A stretch of 64,000 bases of DNA, from positions 10,304,501 through 10,368,500 of the forward strand of contig CANUEZ040000113.1 in NCBI GenBank assembly GCA_948099385.1. Reading direction: 5' to 3'. The DNA comes from Fasciola hepatica (lineage: Eukaryota > Platyhelminthes > Trematoda > Plagiorchiida > Fasciolidae). The translations under genes and the position numbers were made by a program. This document shows, one piece after another, positions 1-12,169 of the stretch. Position 1 is the stretch's first letter. Each line of letters starts with the position of its first letter. The notes below the pieces were generated by a model. It searched no databases. It worked only from the letters and a program-made list of their open reading frames with translations, and had not been told where the DNA came from.

Positions 1-480
1 ACATCTGACCTCTGGAGTTTTCAAGTATGAACTCTGAATAAAGATGATGATAGCACAGCATTTGTTTACCTTTCTAACTTCGGATGCGCCTCAAAAGTGA
101 TTTGGTACATTGTCGAATTATTATTTCTATGCTGGATCATATGACGGAGCATTTCTAGTCGGATATCGCTCCGTGGAACGTGTTGACCGAAATAAATTTC
201 CATCAATTCACGTATCATAGGCATCCGTATACGACTGACATATTTAAACGTGGACACGTCCAGCATAAAATGGAATGCCGTTGACGTCCAGCGAGGGAAT
301 AAATGCATAAAATTTGAATAGCCACCACTTTCCAACGACAAATAGAATCGCGTGGAATTTGATGTCTTTCGAGATGTGCTCGATTGCTGGGAACGAGAAC
401 TATGCAGTGATGCACTTGGAACAGTACATTGGACAAGATTGAAAGAAACGCTAGTCGCATTGTTCACAGTCAAGACAGCT
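1..480 (+). repeat. Repeat R1, copy a (cut by the window edge)
   Basis: This stretch aligns by eye with 7457-7912 in the same orientation. Shared blocks include the opening acatctgac.tctggag, the stretch gcatttgttt.cctttc.aacttcgga near 58-85, and ttcgagatgtgctc.attg near 367-387. Similarity stops near 475, and the left end lies outside the window. The minus strand is open from 473 to 66 (135 codons), and the same frame is partly open in the second copy, so R1 may once have encoded protein on the minus strand. I do not recognise the product. The copies differ at many sites and by small indels, so the family is old. Confidence 0.7.
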
Positions 481-1059
481 TCAACTATACTCGATTACAA
501 AGAATTTCGTGTTTTGTCACCTATTCCTATAAAAATGATCAAAACCTCAATATTTTTCCCCAGAATATTCCACCTTTTCTAACTGGTTCCGTGCCCTGTT
601 TGCTGTTTCCGTTTTCATCCCGCGAAATGTACATATGAGACCTCTATTTAATCTAACTGAGTAAACTGTATGGGAGTTAAAAGTAAACATCTTCACGCAA
701 GATGGCACAACGATTTGCATATTTCAACATGAGATTCCATATGTTACCTTTAGCTGGATATGCTCTTCCCAGGTTATTCTCTGGATACATGTAAACGGCA
801 AGCGCATGTGCTATTCTACTGAAAACACGAATTAAAACACAATGAACGTATTTTTCACATACTTACATAAATGAAAAAAGCATCGTGGAAAACTAGCCCT
901 CCAGTGACTGGAAATTTAAAACTGGAATGGAAAAACCAAGCTTTATGGAGCATAGAGGAGATCCATGCTATTCTAATCTAAAATAATTTATTTCTTTATT
1001 TCGGCACCAATGACCATGAACCGAATACTGCTGTATCTGAATGCGGTAGATGTCGGGCT
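481..1059. other. Unassigned sequence
   Basis: I see no recognisable gene, repeat partner or transposon motif here. It separates R1 from the gypsy relic and may hold decayed gag or leader sequence of that element, but nothing in it shows this. Confidence 0.4.
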
Positions 1060-3560
1060 TCTAACTGATTGATGTGTTCAGTCTACTGGAGTGAGGAAAG
1101 AAAGTATCGTGATGCACGTTCATTCTTCCACTGAAATAACAGTCCTCTTGCAAAACTAATGGGGATCGTTTAGAGGGAGTGCCTTTTGCTCGATTATCTG
1201 AACGGATGTCGATGACGACCCGGTATTCATCAACCATACAATGCTGCCTAACGGTCAAAAAGAAGGTTTTCCAAAAGCATCTAGGCAAATGGAGCAGACG
1301 GATTTGCTTACTTAAGTCAGATCTTCTTGGGTGACTCCCACAGCTGTGGTAATGAGAAGCAGTGGAAAAATGCCAAGTATTTGAGGGGAATATGGACTAA
1401 ACAACGACTACGAAAAAGCGTGCTGACTACTATGAAACCGGAAGATTTTATAAAATACACCATCGGCAGTACAGATTTTCTGAAGAGCGACCTAGTTGGT
1501 GCAAACCTACGAATTCCACAGCTTTCGAAATCGAGTCCACCTACCAAAATCTATAACTCTCGGGGCATACTACAAAACAATTTCCTACCTGTTGGTTTAC
1601 TCATCTCATCGGACATTTTCCAGGTGGTCATTGGTAAAGTGTTTGAAGACGTGCCTGTAGTAATGGCATATCCATCGGAGAATAGGAGGAGAAATATGAT
1701 CATCAATTAAAGCAGGCCATGATGAGATTTGTATCCAGGAAGTTCTCGAAATGTAATTTTGGTTTCAGGGAACTGAAAGTCCTTCATTTGGCACTGAACC
1801 ATAACGGAGGCTGCTGGACGCTAATCACTTTAAACTAATGATCGAAATGGAGTCGCCGAAGAATCCAGCATACTTGAGATTGATCAATAGTTGTTTGCAA
1901 TGCTGATCCAAATTCATACCGAATTTCACAACGAGAGAGCAGCCTTTGTTTGTCAACCAGTTGCTCCATGTCTTGCGGTAGACTCACCAATGAGGTAGAG
2001 TCTTGCGGGACGTTGTCAACAGCTTTCGAATGTCCAAAATTAGCTCAATTAGCACCGTCCAAACAGGGGGTTTCGATCACGGCAGCATCTGTGTTTGGAA
2101 TCAATACAAAGCTTGGACAAGATTGATGCCAACCTATATGTGTCCCTCGAATTATCAATGCTGCTGACAGAGGATACACATAGACTGGTGGAAGCGGTGG
2201 CTTTGTTCCGGGTGGAACGACATCTTCACAAGTAATTGTTTTTGGCAAAACTTCACAATTGTCTCGGACCATGAAGCACCACAACTCCTAGTCGATCAGA
2301 ATATGTTAGTTGTCAAGTCTATAGCGGCCATGGTGCATTGATGGAGTATTGTCTTTACGGTGTATACACACAGTACGTATGCTCATTTCAAGTCAAGAAA
2401 CTCAAGATTCACGGCAGCTGAACAGTGTAATTTAGTGTCAACGGCGGCTCCTGTATCAAGGTAGGAATAAAGAACGTATAGCAGAAGATTCTGCGTGTCA
2501 GTGATTCCTGCTATCAAGAAGGGATAGCAACTTGAAGTTAAACGAAAGCACGTAATTTGTCGTAATTCGAGAGCAAATATGCGTGCAATCTGATGGGGTA
2601 CTGTGTTGTGGTGATCAGTTGGACACACCCTCTCCCCTGCGTAAAACGGTTTAGGAAGATTTGCATGAAGGTCACTTGGGGCGAAAACAATGAAGTATTT
2701 GGTTAGTCAGATGTGTTGGTGGCCTAGAGTGATTACGGACTCACGTACAATGGCCAAGAACTGTGATTCCTGTCTACGTACAATCAAACCGAAATCAAAC
2801 AAATGGAACTTGTGGCCCGGAAGGTACAATAAATGCCAATGTGTCCTCGCTGATTTCTGCTGCTCGTTCCTTAATAGGTAGCACACTCGAAACGATCCGG
2901 GCTATACTTACCTTCATCGCTAACCACATCGTTTGTAATCCAAGCTCCGGGGAAGCGCTTTAGCCAGGAAGGTATCTCGGAAATCCTAGTCACCTTTAAT
3001 GGTTGTAAATTCTGCACATTCCAATGGAAGTGTTGATTAGTTAGTATTGATTTTCGACATGTTCGAACGGCACCTCTTCACCGGTGTTTCGTTGGTGCTG
3101 CGGAGAAATTGGCGTGAATTGCGAAGAGCGCTTTCATCTTATCCAATTCGGAACTGAAAAGACTTCTGGACTACTTCCTGGTACACTATCGAAACGCAGT
3201 GAATTGAGCGATGAAAGAAACTCGACATGTTTTTCAAGTCAAGAATCCTCAGAACAACAAGAAGACGCGTAGGTTCTAGTCGTGTGAAAAATTTCAAGGC
3301 AGTGATCTTCGACCAACTAATGAGATCGTATCAAGAAAACTTAGTTAGTGCACGGTCGATATCACCGACCATAAAGGCACGACAATAAACAGGCGCCAAC
3401 TTAAACAACTGCACTCCAGCGAAGCGACTGAAGACAGCAGAAACGGTAGCCGAGAATGATAGTCATAGTGCTCCAATCGAGAATGAAACAGTCGAGATAA
3501 CGCAACTATATCATATCTCTCGAATTCGGAGGTTTGTACGTCCGACCAGCCAAATCAACG
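1060..3560 (+). pseudogene. Gypsy-type LTR retrotransposon pol relic (gypsy-1): RT, RNase H, integrase
   Basis: A decayed Ty3/gypsy polyprotein lies on the plus strand in shifting frames. Reverse transcriptase spans about 1310-1830: the palm block around 1470-1520 (LKSDLVGANLRIPQL) matches the family pattern of an acidic residue followed by A-Y-x-Q-I-P-L. The catalytic Y-x-D-D box at 1669-1680 reads Y-P-S-E. RNase H follows at about 2040-2280, where FTIVSDHEA is recognisable after one frame change. The integrase zinc-binding HHCC region follows: two His codons at 2664 and 2673, then WWP, then Cys codons at 2762 and 2771. Core integrase is at about 2860-3260, with blocks such as EILVTFNG and LDYFLVHYRNAV. 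A linker rich in charged residues runs to about 3560. Stops and frameshifts are frequent. I could not delimit LTRs. It is a dead copy, in a different family from the gypsy relic near 31-35 kb. Confidence 0.85.
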
Positions 3561-5630
3561 AAACGTTTCTGACGAACGAAGGTTGGAGTTACTTGAATGC
3601 CTCCATACACGGTCCAGCGAGGTTTAGCTTCATTTCTAGTATCCAACCAATCATGATAAGTGGGCCTTGGCAGTCGGGTCATGTAGGTACAGTGGATACG
3701 CTCAGTGATTTGTCAGTACAATAACTGTAACTAAGTACATACCTGCTTTTGTATTGGAAAGAGTTTTTACCAACCGAATCCGACAGAAAACTTTGTCACT
3801 GTTCTCTTCTCTTTGTCTCCTCATTTCTTAGTGCGCGTATTTCGGTAACGGTCCATTCCAATAAGTACGAATGGCTGGGTGATACTATTCCCATGGCGAC
3901 TCTCAGCTTCTAGGTTTTCAACAGATTAACTACAGAGTGGTGGTTTAAATACGACATTCATCATGAAGCCGCTGATGTCGCATCCATTACAAGCTCGGCG
4001 TAATCTCTCACCGATGTACTCTGTGTAGGTCCCAAATTTGAAAACTTTCAAGGAGCTCATACACAGCACACTGTTTACATAGCAATATGGTTTTGTCTAA
4101 TTAGTGTTCCGACATTGTAATAACCAAAAGGTGTGAAAATGTAATTTTTCCCACAGACATACTTGTAAGAATGTCGTTTTACCACTCGTGAAATTGTGCG
4201 AAGCACAATTTTGTTGAATATCCAGTGAATGTTATGTAACTGTCCAAACAAGGATTACGATGATAATGAGAAAATGTGGGAAGTGACGAGGTCACTTGCA
4301 GAATGTTCCACACAGTCATCGAGATTTTCGAAGCCTTCGTAAGTGATGCAAACTTCTCCCACGTAGTAGATTTTCCATTGCACATATCCGCGACAGGGAC
4401 GCCAATATTGTGTCCTAAATTCTGTGGATAGAGCAAGAGCCCATCTGCGCGAGAAACGTGTACTCAGAATCAACGAACGGCGCGCACAAGTGTCAACACA
4501 AGAACGCGAATGTCTAAGCAAACGTCAGCAGTCAATCAATATACTGCGAAAAATGTTGTGAAATTCCCTCATCTTCCCACATTTTCCCGCCTCTGTGTTA
4601 TCTAATGAAAACACATCTAGCCAGAACAACTGAGTGTACAATACTAAACAGCATACCGAACTCCAAAACGAAACTAGGCAGGTTGTGCTAATCAGCACAG
4701 GAAAAGTACAAAATGAAGGTGACAAAAGCATAAGACTCCCGATCCCCGTACTCTACTCACTGGCAGGTTTAACAGAACCGGACTGGCCTTCGAGTCTGGC
4801 AAGAAGCGAATTAGGTTGGTATGTGCCTTTGGAGACTGACAGAACCGGAATCACGTGATTCGTATACACTGGAGCACGTGATATACCCCAGCACCTCAGA
4901 TGACCTTCACTGTCTTTGGTCACACGCGCACATCTTACAGAACTCTCACCATTTTTTTCTGCACAATACCACATAGAAATGAATCTACAGATTGTGACAA
5001 AGGGGAAATTTGCACGTCCTACCAAATGGGAATCAGTTTTCATGAAACCATCAGGTAGTACAAGGCATCTAAAAAAGCCGTACGACGATATCTGGGATGA
5101 AACGAGCTATATGCACGTAAAAAGCGAACTGGTAGTCCAGAACACTAAGGAAGTCAGACGAAGGAAGTCTACTTCTTTCACCCTGTAATACCGCGTTGCA
5201 CTTCGACGTTCAAAGATTAGGTCGAATTTGTTGATTTGCAAAGAACACCCAAAGCTATGCCGTGAATTAAATACAAAATAATGAAAAGATAAGTTGCTTT
5301 ATCACAGCTGAATAGAAAGCAACGCTTATGCGGGCTGAGGCGCATTTACCATGATTAAACGAATGGCAGAAAGTCTGCTTTAGTGATAACAAATAAAATT
5401 CGATTAGCACAAATTCTGGGAATCATTGCCAGCATGATATCAAAAGAACCATGGCATTTACTGTCGAAGAAACAACATGTATTGGGTGTTGCTTTGGGAG
5501 GCTCACGAAGCTCCGATGTTCACGAAGTAAGTACTTACTACACATAAGTAATTAAACACAAAAAGAGAAGGATAAACGCAAATTATGAATAATGGTGAAC
5601 ACATCTTCCAGGATGAGGGATTGTCAAGAA
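3561..5630. other. Unassigned sequence with short open blocks
   Basis: The left part may include the 3' untranslated region or LTR of gypsy-1, but no repeat ends are visible. On plus, 4916-5188 is open and contains a hydrophilic stretch (KKPYDDIWDETSYMHVKSEL), and 4634-4858 is also open. On minus, 4179-4521 is open in two frames. None has a recognisable domain, and the splice signals around them are not convincing. Confidence 0.35.
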
Positions 5631-5639
5631 ACCACATTC

Positions 5640-6583
5640 ATGACCGCAAGTCCGATTCAAGAAGACAAAATTTCCGTACACCTCTCCAGTGAACACCTTT
5701 GGCTTTACGTACGGAAACTTCTCTGATTCGTCTATCGCTTCCTACAGTCGTTTTCTCAACTATCCCTTTGAGCTAAGTTTCTTTTAGTGCCTGTAGGTCA
5801 GATAGGAGAACTAAGTCTCCCACTTTCAAATCCTGACCATTTTTATTCCATTTAGATCTTTTCTGCCGTGTTGACAGATATTCCTTATTCCTACCAAGGC
5901 TTAGACAAATTCTCACTATAGCTTGATATTCAGGTCATTTGGGTGCTCTTTGTCGATAAGTCAGATAGCTAGGAAAGAGTTGCTTAAACCCCAAGATTTG
6001 AAGAAAGATACGTGAACAATCGATGCTGAATAATTGGAACATTTCTGCCATATTAGCTGTATGAGATTCACAAAATGATTATTTGTGCAAAAAGAAATCC
6101 CACCGAAATCCTGGGTTTCGCATACATCGATATAGTCAATGTGCGCAACATTACCTGTAGCTATTCATGGCTGCCTCAACTGACATGCTACTGAAATTCA
6201 AGTTAAAGCTTCACGTGGATCTTCCCAACACCAATTAGTACACACAATGTAGTGTTACATAGATAAATAATTTGGAGTAATTATAGACTCTCCGTCCCAT
6301 AGTTTAAGAGGTATACGTTTCACAGGTGTTTGCCTCGTGAGGGTTCTTCGATAATCACCAGTAACCCCATATATCCATCCGTCTTCAGGAGTCTTTCGGT
6401 AAGCGCATATAAAGCTCTGTCCTTTACAAAAAACAGTAAAATAAATCCGCCTATATATGCCATAAAGCCACGCGTAGGTGATTTGCTTACTATCGAGAAC
6501 CTGGTCACCGCCTTACTGCCCGGAAATGTCCTGAAATCATCTTTCATAATGCGCGTGTTTACGCGAAACTCTCAGTCAATCAT

Positions 6584-6590
<7 letters not shown>
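5640..6590 (-). pseudogene. BEL/Pao-type retrotransposon pol, 3' part (BEL copy 1)
   Basis: On the minus strand, about 5900-5690 encodes KEYLSTRQKRSKWN, then LKVGDLVLLSD, then a basic stretch with GIVEKTTVGSDRRIREVSVR. This order (E-Y-L at a conserved helix, a VGDLV strand, a variable loop, then the R.V.V strand) is the C-terminal end of BEL/Pao integrases. The terminal VRKFCLLES near 5650 fits the conserved end of that domain. Upstream on the minus strand, to about 6590, the sequence is repeated in inverse orientation at 52490-53460, so both are copies of one element. Stops and frameshifts interrupt the reading frame. The upstream part could not be matched to a named domain. A (TA)n tract abuts its 5' side. 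Confidence 0.6.
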
Positions 6591-6637
<47 letters not shown>

Positions 6638-6659
6638 TACATATATATACACATATATT
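6586..6659. repeat. (TA)n microsatellite with imperfect CATATA tail
   Basis: About 42 bp of pure TA dinucleotides start at 6586. They are followed by interrupted TACACATA/TACATATA units to about 6659. The tract sits exactly where similarity between the two BEL copies stops, which suggests that it marks a truncation or insertion point. Confidence 0.95.
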
Positions 6660-7456
6660 GTTATGGGTAAATGAATAGCGAAAGAAGAACACCAATAATT
6701 ACGTGTTGCTTCTAGTTATTACAAATGAAAGTCCGGAAAAGGTTCTATTGTAGCAAATTTGTAAAACTTGCATTAGAAGGTCAAAAACGAATAGCTGTTT
6801 CTTCAGTATTTGCAACCAGCAACGTATCATAATAATGTAGTCAGTTTCATAGCACGATGCTTATTGTGCTTTTTTACGGAATAATTCAAGTCACTTAGTT
6901 GTTGGCAAGAATGTGGAACACAACGAACAGATAAAGATGACTGAAGGACGGTTTTTATTGGGTAAGTTATATGCGGAAACAACAAAATCATTATGGTTAT
7001 CTACATATCAGGACCACTTGGAGGTTCTCCTGTTAGAAGGACTGAGGCTACAATGTAAAACTCACAAACAATTACTATCTCAGAGCGAAGTAGTCCTAGA
7101 TTTCATACTACCTGAACCACCACGAGATATATGCTTCGGATGAGTTAAACCCACCCATAACCACGAATAAACTGAACTATAGGATTACAGTTTGCATCGT
7201 TTCCGTAACCATGACCGACATGATGCGATTTGTTCGCTGTTCTACACAGGAGTGGAGGCGAGCAAACGTTGTCTGTCTAACTGGCAGTCCATGCAATCTG
7301 ACAGGTCAGAGTTTAGATGGAGTGGATGACGGGACATTCCGTTGTTGCTGAGGAAAAAACAGTTCGCATAGGAAAATTGTCCTCTAAGATCTGATGCAGT
7401 TGATAAAATCGAGTTATTAAGGCTTACATCTGATTGTGTAACGTTGGTATCTTCAG
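6660..7456. other. Unassigned sequence; one possible micro-intron
   Basis: On plus, the block 6913-7143 is open in one frame. A strong GTAAGT donor at 6962 and an AG at 7010-7011 would define a 50 bp intron inside it. Splicing there changes frame and leads to a stop after about 14 codons, so the call is weak. The part from about 7200 to 7456 may be the extension of R1 that lies left of the window in copy a. No named domain was found. Confidence 0.3.
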
Positions 7457-7912
7457 ATAAACATCTGACTTCTGGAGCTTTCAAAAATGAACTTCAATTA
7501 AAGATACTGGAGGCATAGCATTTGTTTGCCTTTCGAACTTCGGATTCGCGTCAGAAGTGATCTGGTACATAGCCGAAATATAATTCCTATCTTTGAACAA
7601 ATGATGGAGTATTTCTTGTAGGATATCGCTGAGTTGAACGAGTTGACTGAAATAAACTTACATCATTCACGTACCATATGTACGCGTGTACGACTGACAT
7701 TTACGCGTAAGTACCCCCAGCCGTTGGCTGCCGGTGGGGGACCAAACGTATAAAGTGTGAATTGCCACCGTTTGCCAACGACAACTAGAGCCGTGTGATA
7801 TTTAATGTATTTCGAGATGTGCTCAATTGTGGGATACGAGGATTTTCTGGTATTACACTCGGAACTCTGCATCGGACAGGATTAGTTGAAACGCCAGTTG
7901 CATTACGTCTAC
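7457..7912 (+). repeat. Repeat R1, copy b
   Basis: This is the second copy of the repeat at 1-480, in the same orientation, with matching blocks across its whole length. Examples are acatctgacttctggagc at 7461, gcatttgtttgcctttcgaa near 7518, and the block around 7801-7880 containing ttcgagatgtgctcaattg. The minus-strand reading frame of copy a is interrupted here. After about 7912 the two loci are unrelated, which fixes one end of the repeat. Confidence 0.7.
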
Positions 7913-9029
7913 TGATAAAGTATGGTGCATAGACTGTACCCAGTAACCACGGTGCAAGGAATAACAAACCCAAATAAAGTGTTGGAAGCGCGAATACCTA
8001 ATTCCAATGGACCAAAAAATGTGCCTCCGCTGACTGATACTGTCCATTTCACAAATGATGAGTATCAAAATAAAATGAATAATCCGTTAAACTGTAGTAA
8101 GCAGCAAGACATGTAAATCTGGTTCTACACCTTAAAGGATGCGTACATGTAGTTAGGCGACCAACTGACACAGACGCCAAATTATACACTGATGCTCTGC
8201 CGAGAAATATATAAACCTGTGTACTCAGGTGTCCATTAACCGTGATGAGGAAATGCACTAGTCATCGAGATTGAACTAAATACCGTCAGTAGGTCTTCCA
8301 CTGCTAGTGATATAATAAAATTATCAGGTGGACGAGGGAAGCAGTTGCTGGGGACGAGGCCCTTGATGACCAACATATTCTCCTCAGACACGGATAGGGG
8401 AAGTACAATGTAAATGACAAAAAGTACACTTATCTCCTTACTGTTCAATTTTTCATTTGTCCGGCAAGTGGCACGTCTGACAGATGGTTGCTGCTCATGA
8501 TGTATACGAGGGTTAGTATGGGTTGACTTAGCTGAATTATGTTTTCGGTCGAACTGCGTATATTACAATTCCTTCAAGATATGCCAGTAAAATAAAGTTT
8601 CTGACTGCTGGGCAATAGTCAGACCCTCATTCTGATTGGTTCTCTGTTTTGTTATGTATACTGGCTAGTTAAGCAGCTTTAAACAAATTAAGCGTACGCA
8701 TGAACTCTTCTTCCACTGTCCGAGTATTTCGATCATTTTAGTCGAGAAATTCATTTATCATGAATTATTTTAGTGGTTGCATGAAGAACAAAACAAAACT
8801 TCATAAGAAAAGATAAAGGCCAACTGAAGCGCAATTTTGCTGCTGAATAGTCCTAATAACGTTTTGCAACCACTCATAACATCATTATAATTACTTGGCT
8901 TCAATTATCGAATAAATTTATGTTCATTTTCTCCTTACTCAAAACGGATGCACACCGTGCTGTCAGATGAACACATCCTACTATCTGAGAGAACGTATGC
9001 TTGAGAAATCCACACCATATTGGTGACAC
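7913..9029. other. Unassigned sequence
   Basis: Short overlapping open frames occur on both strands between 7920 and 8450 (all under 75 codons), with no recognisable motif. The part from 8450 to 9000 is AT-rich and without visible structure. Confidence 0.4.
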
Positions 9030-9570
9030 TGCTCTTCCATGCGGCTGAGTATTGGTTGAATTCGCAATTTTATTTGTCCCAGTTTATGACTACAACTTTT
9101 GATTGCGATCATGAGGACAAATACTTCAAATATTCCATCAGCAGTAGCCCTTGGTTTCATCCTGTGAGACCAAGAACGATTTATACCACGATTTGCCGCA
9201 GCTGCTTCGAACACTACGTTCACCGGGTAGTCATTGCTGGGGATTTCAACCAGCAGGCTGGTCAACTGAGAAATTCTGGAAGGCACATTTGAGGCCCGTT
9301 TGGTATCCAGGCCGATCGTACCGATTTAAGCGACCGTCCGATTCAGTTGTGCCCTGAACACAGATTGTTTCTGGCGAGTTCGAATGTATGCCGTGAGAAG
9401 CGACATGGACTCGCATGGCGTCACCTTACATCTTCACAACTTTGAACTCAGCCTGGGTATATTATCACTGGTCGCCGCTGGTGTGGATCAATTGGAGATT
9501 ATCGTTCTTGCTGGTCTACGCCTATGGACTCATATCACTCATCTTCCAAGTTCTGTTTGACAAACACAAT
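9030..9570 (+). pseudogene. RTE-type LINE endonuclease relic
   Basis: The plus strand carries the apurinic/apyrimidinic endonuclease domain of an RTE-like non-LTR retrotransposon in three alternating frames. YHDLPQLLRTLRS precedes the magnesium-binding strand VVIAGDFNQQAGQL (about 9220-9265). The canonical family order is YxxL..LL, then V.AGDFNAQVG. Further on, remnants of the R-x-TW-x-S and H-R-W blocks can be read in shifted frames near 9400-9480. No reverse transcriptase follows, so only an endonuclease fragment remains. The nearest downstream sequence is a candidate host exon at 9709. Confidence 0.75.
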
Positions 9571-9708
9571 TCAGCCTGACAGAAAAAAAGAATAACAGGA
9601 ATCCAACAATCACTCCTTCTAACTGAATCAGCGTTCACTTTGGATCTGTGCAAAGCATGACCAACAGTGGTTATTTGACTATTATTTTCAACTGAAAATC
9701 TTTTTCAG

Positions 9709-10199
9709 AGAAATCGGATTAAATCGATCCAAAGTCCCAGTGACAATAGATCACCTGGTAAAAATTGTTTGCGAACATTGCGTAAAAGATATGTGTGAAA
9801 ACAAATTTATTAATGTACTAAAAATTTTGCTTGATTTCCGTACACCGTTTCTGCTTGTTTTGAAACCGTTAATGAAGCATGTACTTTTATTTCAAGGAGC
9901 ATGTCGTCCGGCTTGTTACCAGCATTTTTTGGTTCCCTACCAATACATTTTTAATGTGGGAAAACTTCCCGACAACATTTCTTTCCGAAATACTGATGCA
10001 TTTGAATTTCTCAGCTACTATTTTGACAGAAGTTATGAAAATTCCTATACCTACAATGCAGGAGTTAAATTGCACTTTGGTGTGCATTAGTGACACACGT
10101 TCCATCGTATCGTCATCCATGCAACTCACGAGATTATGTTTACGTAGCTTCAAGGATGACCTGAAAAATATATATTCAAATCGTGGATTGAACGAATGA
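9709..10199 (+). CDS. Candidate exons, unidentified protein (block Y1)
   Basis: I do not recognise this product. A good acceptor (tctttttcag, AG at 9707-9708) opens a 49 bp segment, 9709-9757, that ends at CTG followed by GTAAAA. A 139 bp candidate intron ends at ttcaag, and the next segment starts at 9897 in phase 0. From there the frame is open to a TGA ending at 10199. The second segment includes PIPTMQELNCTLVCISD and LRSFKDDLKNIYSNRG, hydrophilic stretches typical of coding sequence. A competing frame is open across 9740-10090, so the assignment is uncertain. The true donor of the second segment is not clear. It may belong with the blocks at 10586 and 11519. Confidence 0.3.
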
Positions 10200-10585
10200 A
10201 GGATCGGGTCTTCGTTCACCGTGGTTGGGTCGTGAACTGATGCTAATCGAGCCTATCATACATGTGATCATTCATCAGAGGTGATTTGAGATAAATTTCC
10301 ATTCAACTTAAGCTGTGAGAAAATCCCTGAAGCAGTTTACCCAAGGTAAGTCAAATGAGAACTATACCGATGTTTTTGATAATTCTTCAAGTGATCCAAG
10401 AGTATCCGAATTTGATTTCAGGTTTTTGCATGCTAGTGATTTATCAGGCTGACTGCCATACAAATCAGTTGATTACATTCTGTTCTCTGAAAAAACAGCG
10501 ATACGGTTGAACGAAGAAAATTTCATTTGCCTTTATGATCAGTGTAACAGAGTTTCACCTTGGATCACATATTGAGTGCAATTAG

Positions 10586-11071
10586 AAACAGGATGCAAAT
10601 TGCGACGTTCAAAAAATCGAAGTCGTTTCAAGCTACGCCGATATATATACCCGTTTGCTTCACGGGATACCCTATGCAAGAGTATTCCGCATAATAACTG
10701 TACAGCCAGGGCAACAGTATGATATGTTCGGGTACAATGTTTTGGTTCGATTGTTTCGTCCTCGGTTCTCGGTTGTCATTAACACTAAAAATATGCGTGT
10801 GAAGCATTCGCTTAACGAATTCATTGTATATAGTTCCATTTGAGGACCATCTCATTTTCTTCATTGTAGTAGGCTCGTTCCGGAAATAGCACGGCCACGT
10901 GCGTTAGCTCTCACGTTATTTTGTAGAGGTTTGTCTTCTAATGATTGGTTCATCATCAATCGTGCCGAAATGCATTTAATTTCACTATCCCTAAATGAAA
11001 TCGTCCTCAAGCGATCAGAGCTTTATTTTGATATCTTACTGGTTTATGACTCCACACGTCATCACATACTG
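10586..11071 (+). CDS. Candidate exons, unidentified protein (block Y2)
   Basis: This block has two open segments in the same absolute frame. The first runs from an acceptor-like attag (AG at 10584-10585) to about 10825. It includes ARVFRIITVQPGQQYDMFGY and VRLFRPRFSVVINTKN, and ends before GTATATAG. The second covers about 10871-11071, includes RPRALALTLFCRGLSSNDWF and LKRSELYFDILLVYDSTRHH, and ends at CTG followed by an excellent donor, GTATGT. A TGA at 10841-10843 lies between them. A 44-47 bp intron there would not keep frame, so either the junction is different or the gene is decayed. The alternation of beta-strand-like stretches suggests a structured extracellular or scaffold domain, but no family can be named. 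Confidence 0.3.
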
Positions 11072-11383
11072 GTATGTTTTACTGAACTGATTATGCAAAG
11101 GAAGTGAAATTACATTACACTGCATGTGTATTACATTTTCCATTCCGCTGGAATTCAGTGACAAGAGTAAAATAGATGTTGACTGTCATCGAGAATAGTC
11201 CATCTAGTAGGCCTTTTAGGACTGAAAATATGAAAACTGTTTTGGCATACCGCCTCAGGCGTTTTTGATATAACATGCTGTTCATCTCTAGTAAAGTTGA
11301 GAAGAGGTCCGGACTTGGATCTGTGGGCTCTTAAAGTCAAACTGAGCGCTACAGTTGAAATTTGCATCAGTATATAACAACAC

Positions 11384-12028
11384 GTAGTGAAAACATCTGG
11401 ATCAACGTCTTACGGACAAAATTGAGGGCACCCGTGGTACAATTTATCACGATGATACTCTGAGGAATATTGACCAATAATTTTGTTGAATGATTATTCC
11501 CCTTGGAGGAACAGATACATACACGGTGCGAATCGAAACACGGTCACTCTTTGACAAGAACACAAGGCAACCAGTGAAATTTTCAGATGAAAATACGTCC
11601 ATTTTTGCACATGTTGGATGTTGTGTACATGAGACTAAACATTTATCCCAATGGTCCCGTGTTGAAAAAGTGACCTTAGTAATTTTTGGTTTAAAATGTT
11701 TTTAGTAACTCACTGCGGGAGGGCGTACTTCTGAGAGTTGCATCAACTTTTCACTGGTGCACGTTTGATCTTAGGCAAACAAAACGAGGCGGAAAAATGA
11801 CAGTCTGCAAAATCATTCGAAGATGGCTTTTGATAGCTCTGTTTTGGAGGCCTGTGAGCAGACATTATTCTGAATTTAATCAGGGTAATCGAGAAAACAA
11901 CTTTCTTCGATATGTCCTATAGTAACAAAAATAGACGAATACCGGAGCAAAGAACAACTGAACCTGCCTTCAATCCGGTTTTTAGCACATCAAATATATT
12001 ACTAAAAATGATTAGGAAGGCATTCCAA
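11384..12028 (+). CDS. Candidate exons, unidentified protein (block Y3)
   Basis: Three or four open segments carry splice-like ends. The segment 11519-11669 (or from the ATG at 11490) reads TDTYTVRIETRSLFDKNTRQ and ends at GAAAAA before GTGACC. A 105 bp intron then leads to 11775 in phase 0, reading ANKTRRKNDSLQNHSKM. A further segment, 11884-12028, has an acceptor taatcag and a donor GTAATA, and reads IEKTTFFDMSYSNKNRRIPE. The phase between the second and third segments does not fit, so an exon is missing or misjudged. A short open piece from 11386 is less certain. A SINE starts about 150 bp downstream, consistent with intronic DNA. The product is unknown. Confidence 0.28.
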
Positions 12029-12169
12029 GTAATATTTCAGTTTATTTTTATTTCGCAACAACTTGTTCCCTTTTTATATAATATATATGTATATTTGTAT
12101 ATGTGAGTGATAGAAGATTGGATTCACTAGTATGATTCGTTTCCTGCTATTCGTAAACATTTATTTTTC

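Noticed and set aside
66..473. A protein-coding gene on minus (135 codons)
   Set aside because: The frame lies entirely inside repeat R1 and is broken in the second copy at 7457-7912.
6962..7011. A 50 bp intron between two exons of a gene
   Set aside because: The borders are good, but the spliced frame stops quickly and the unspliced frame is longer. There is no supporting neighbour.
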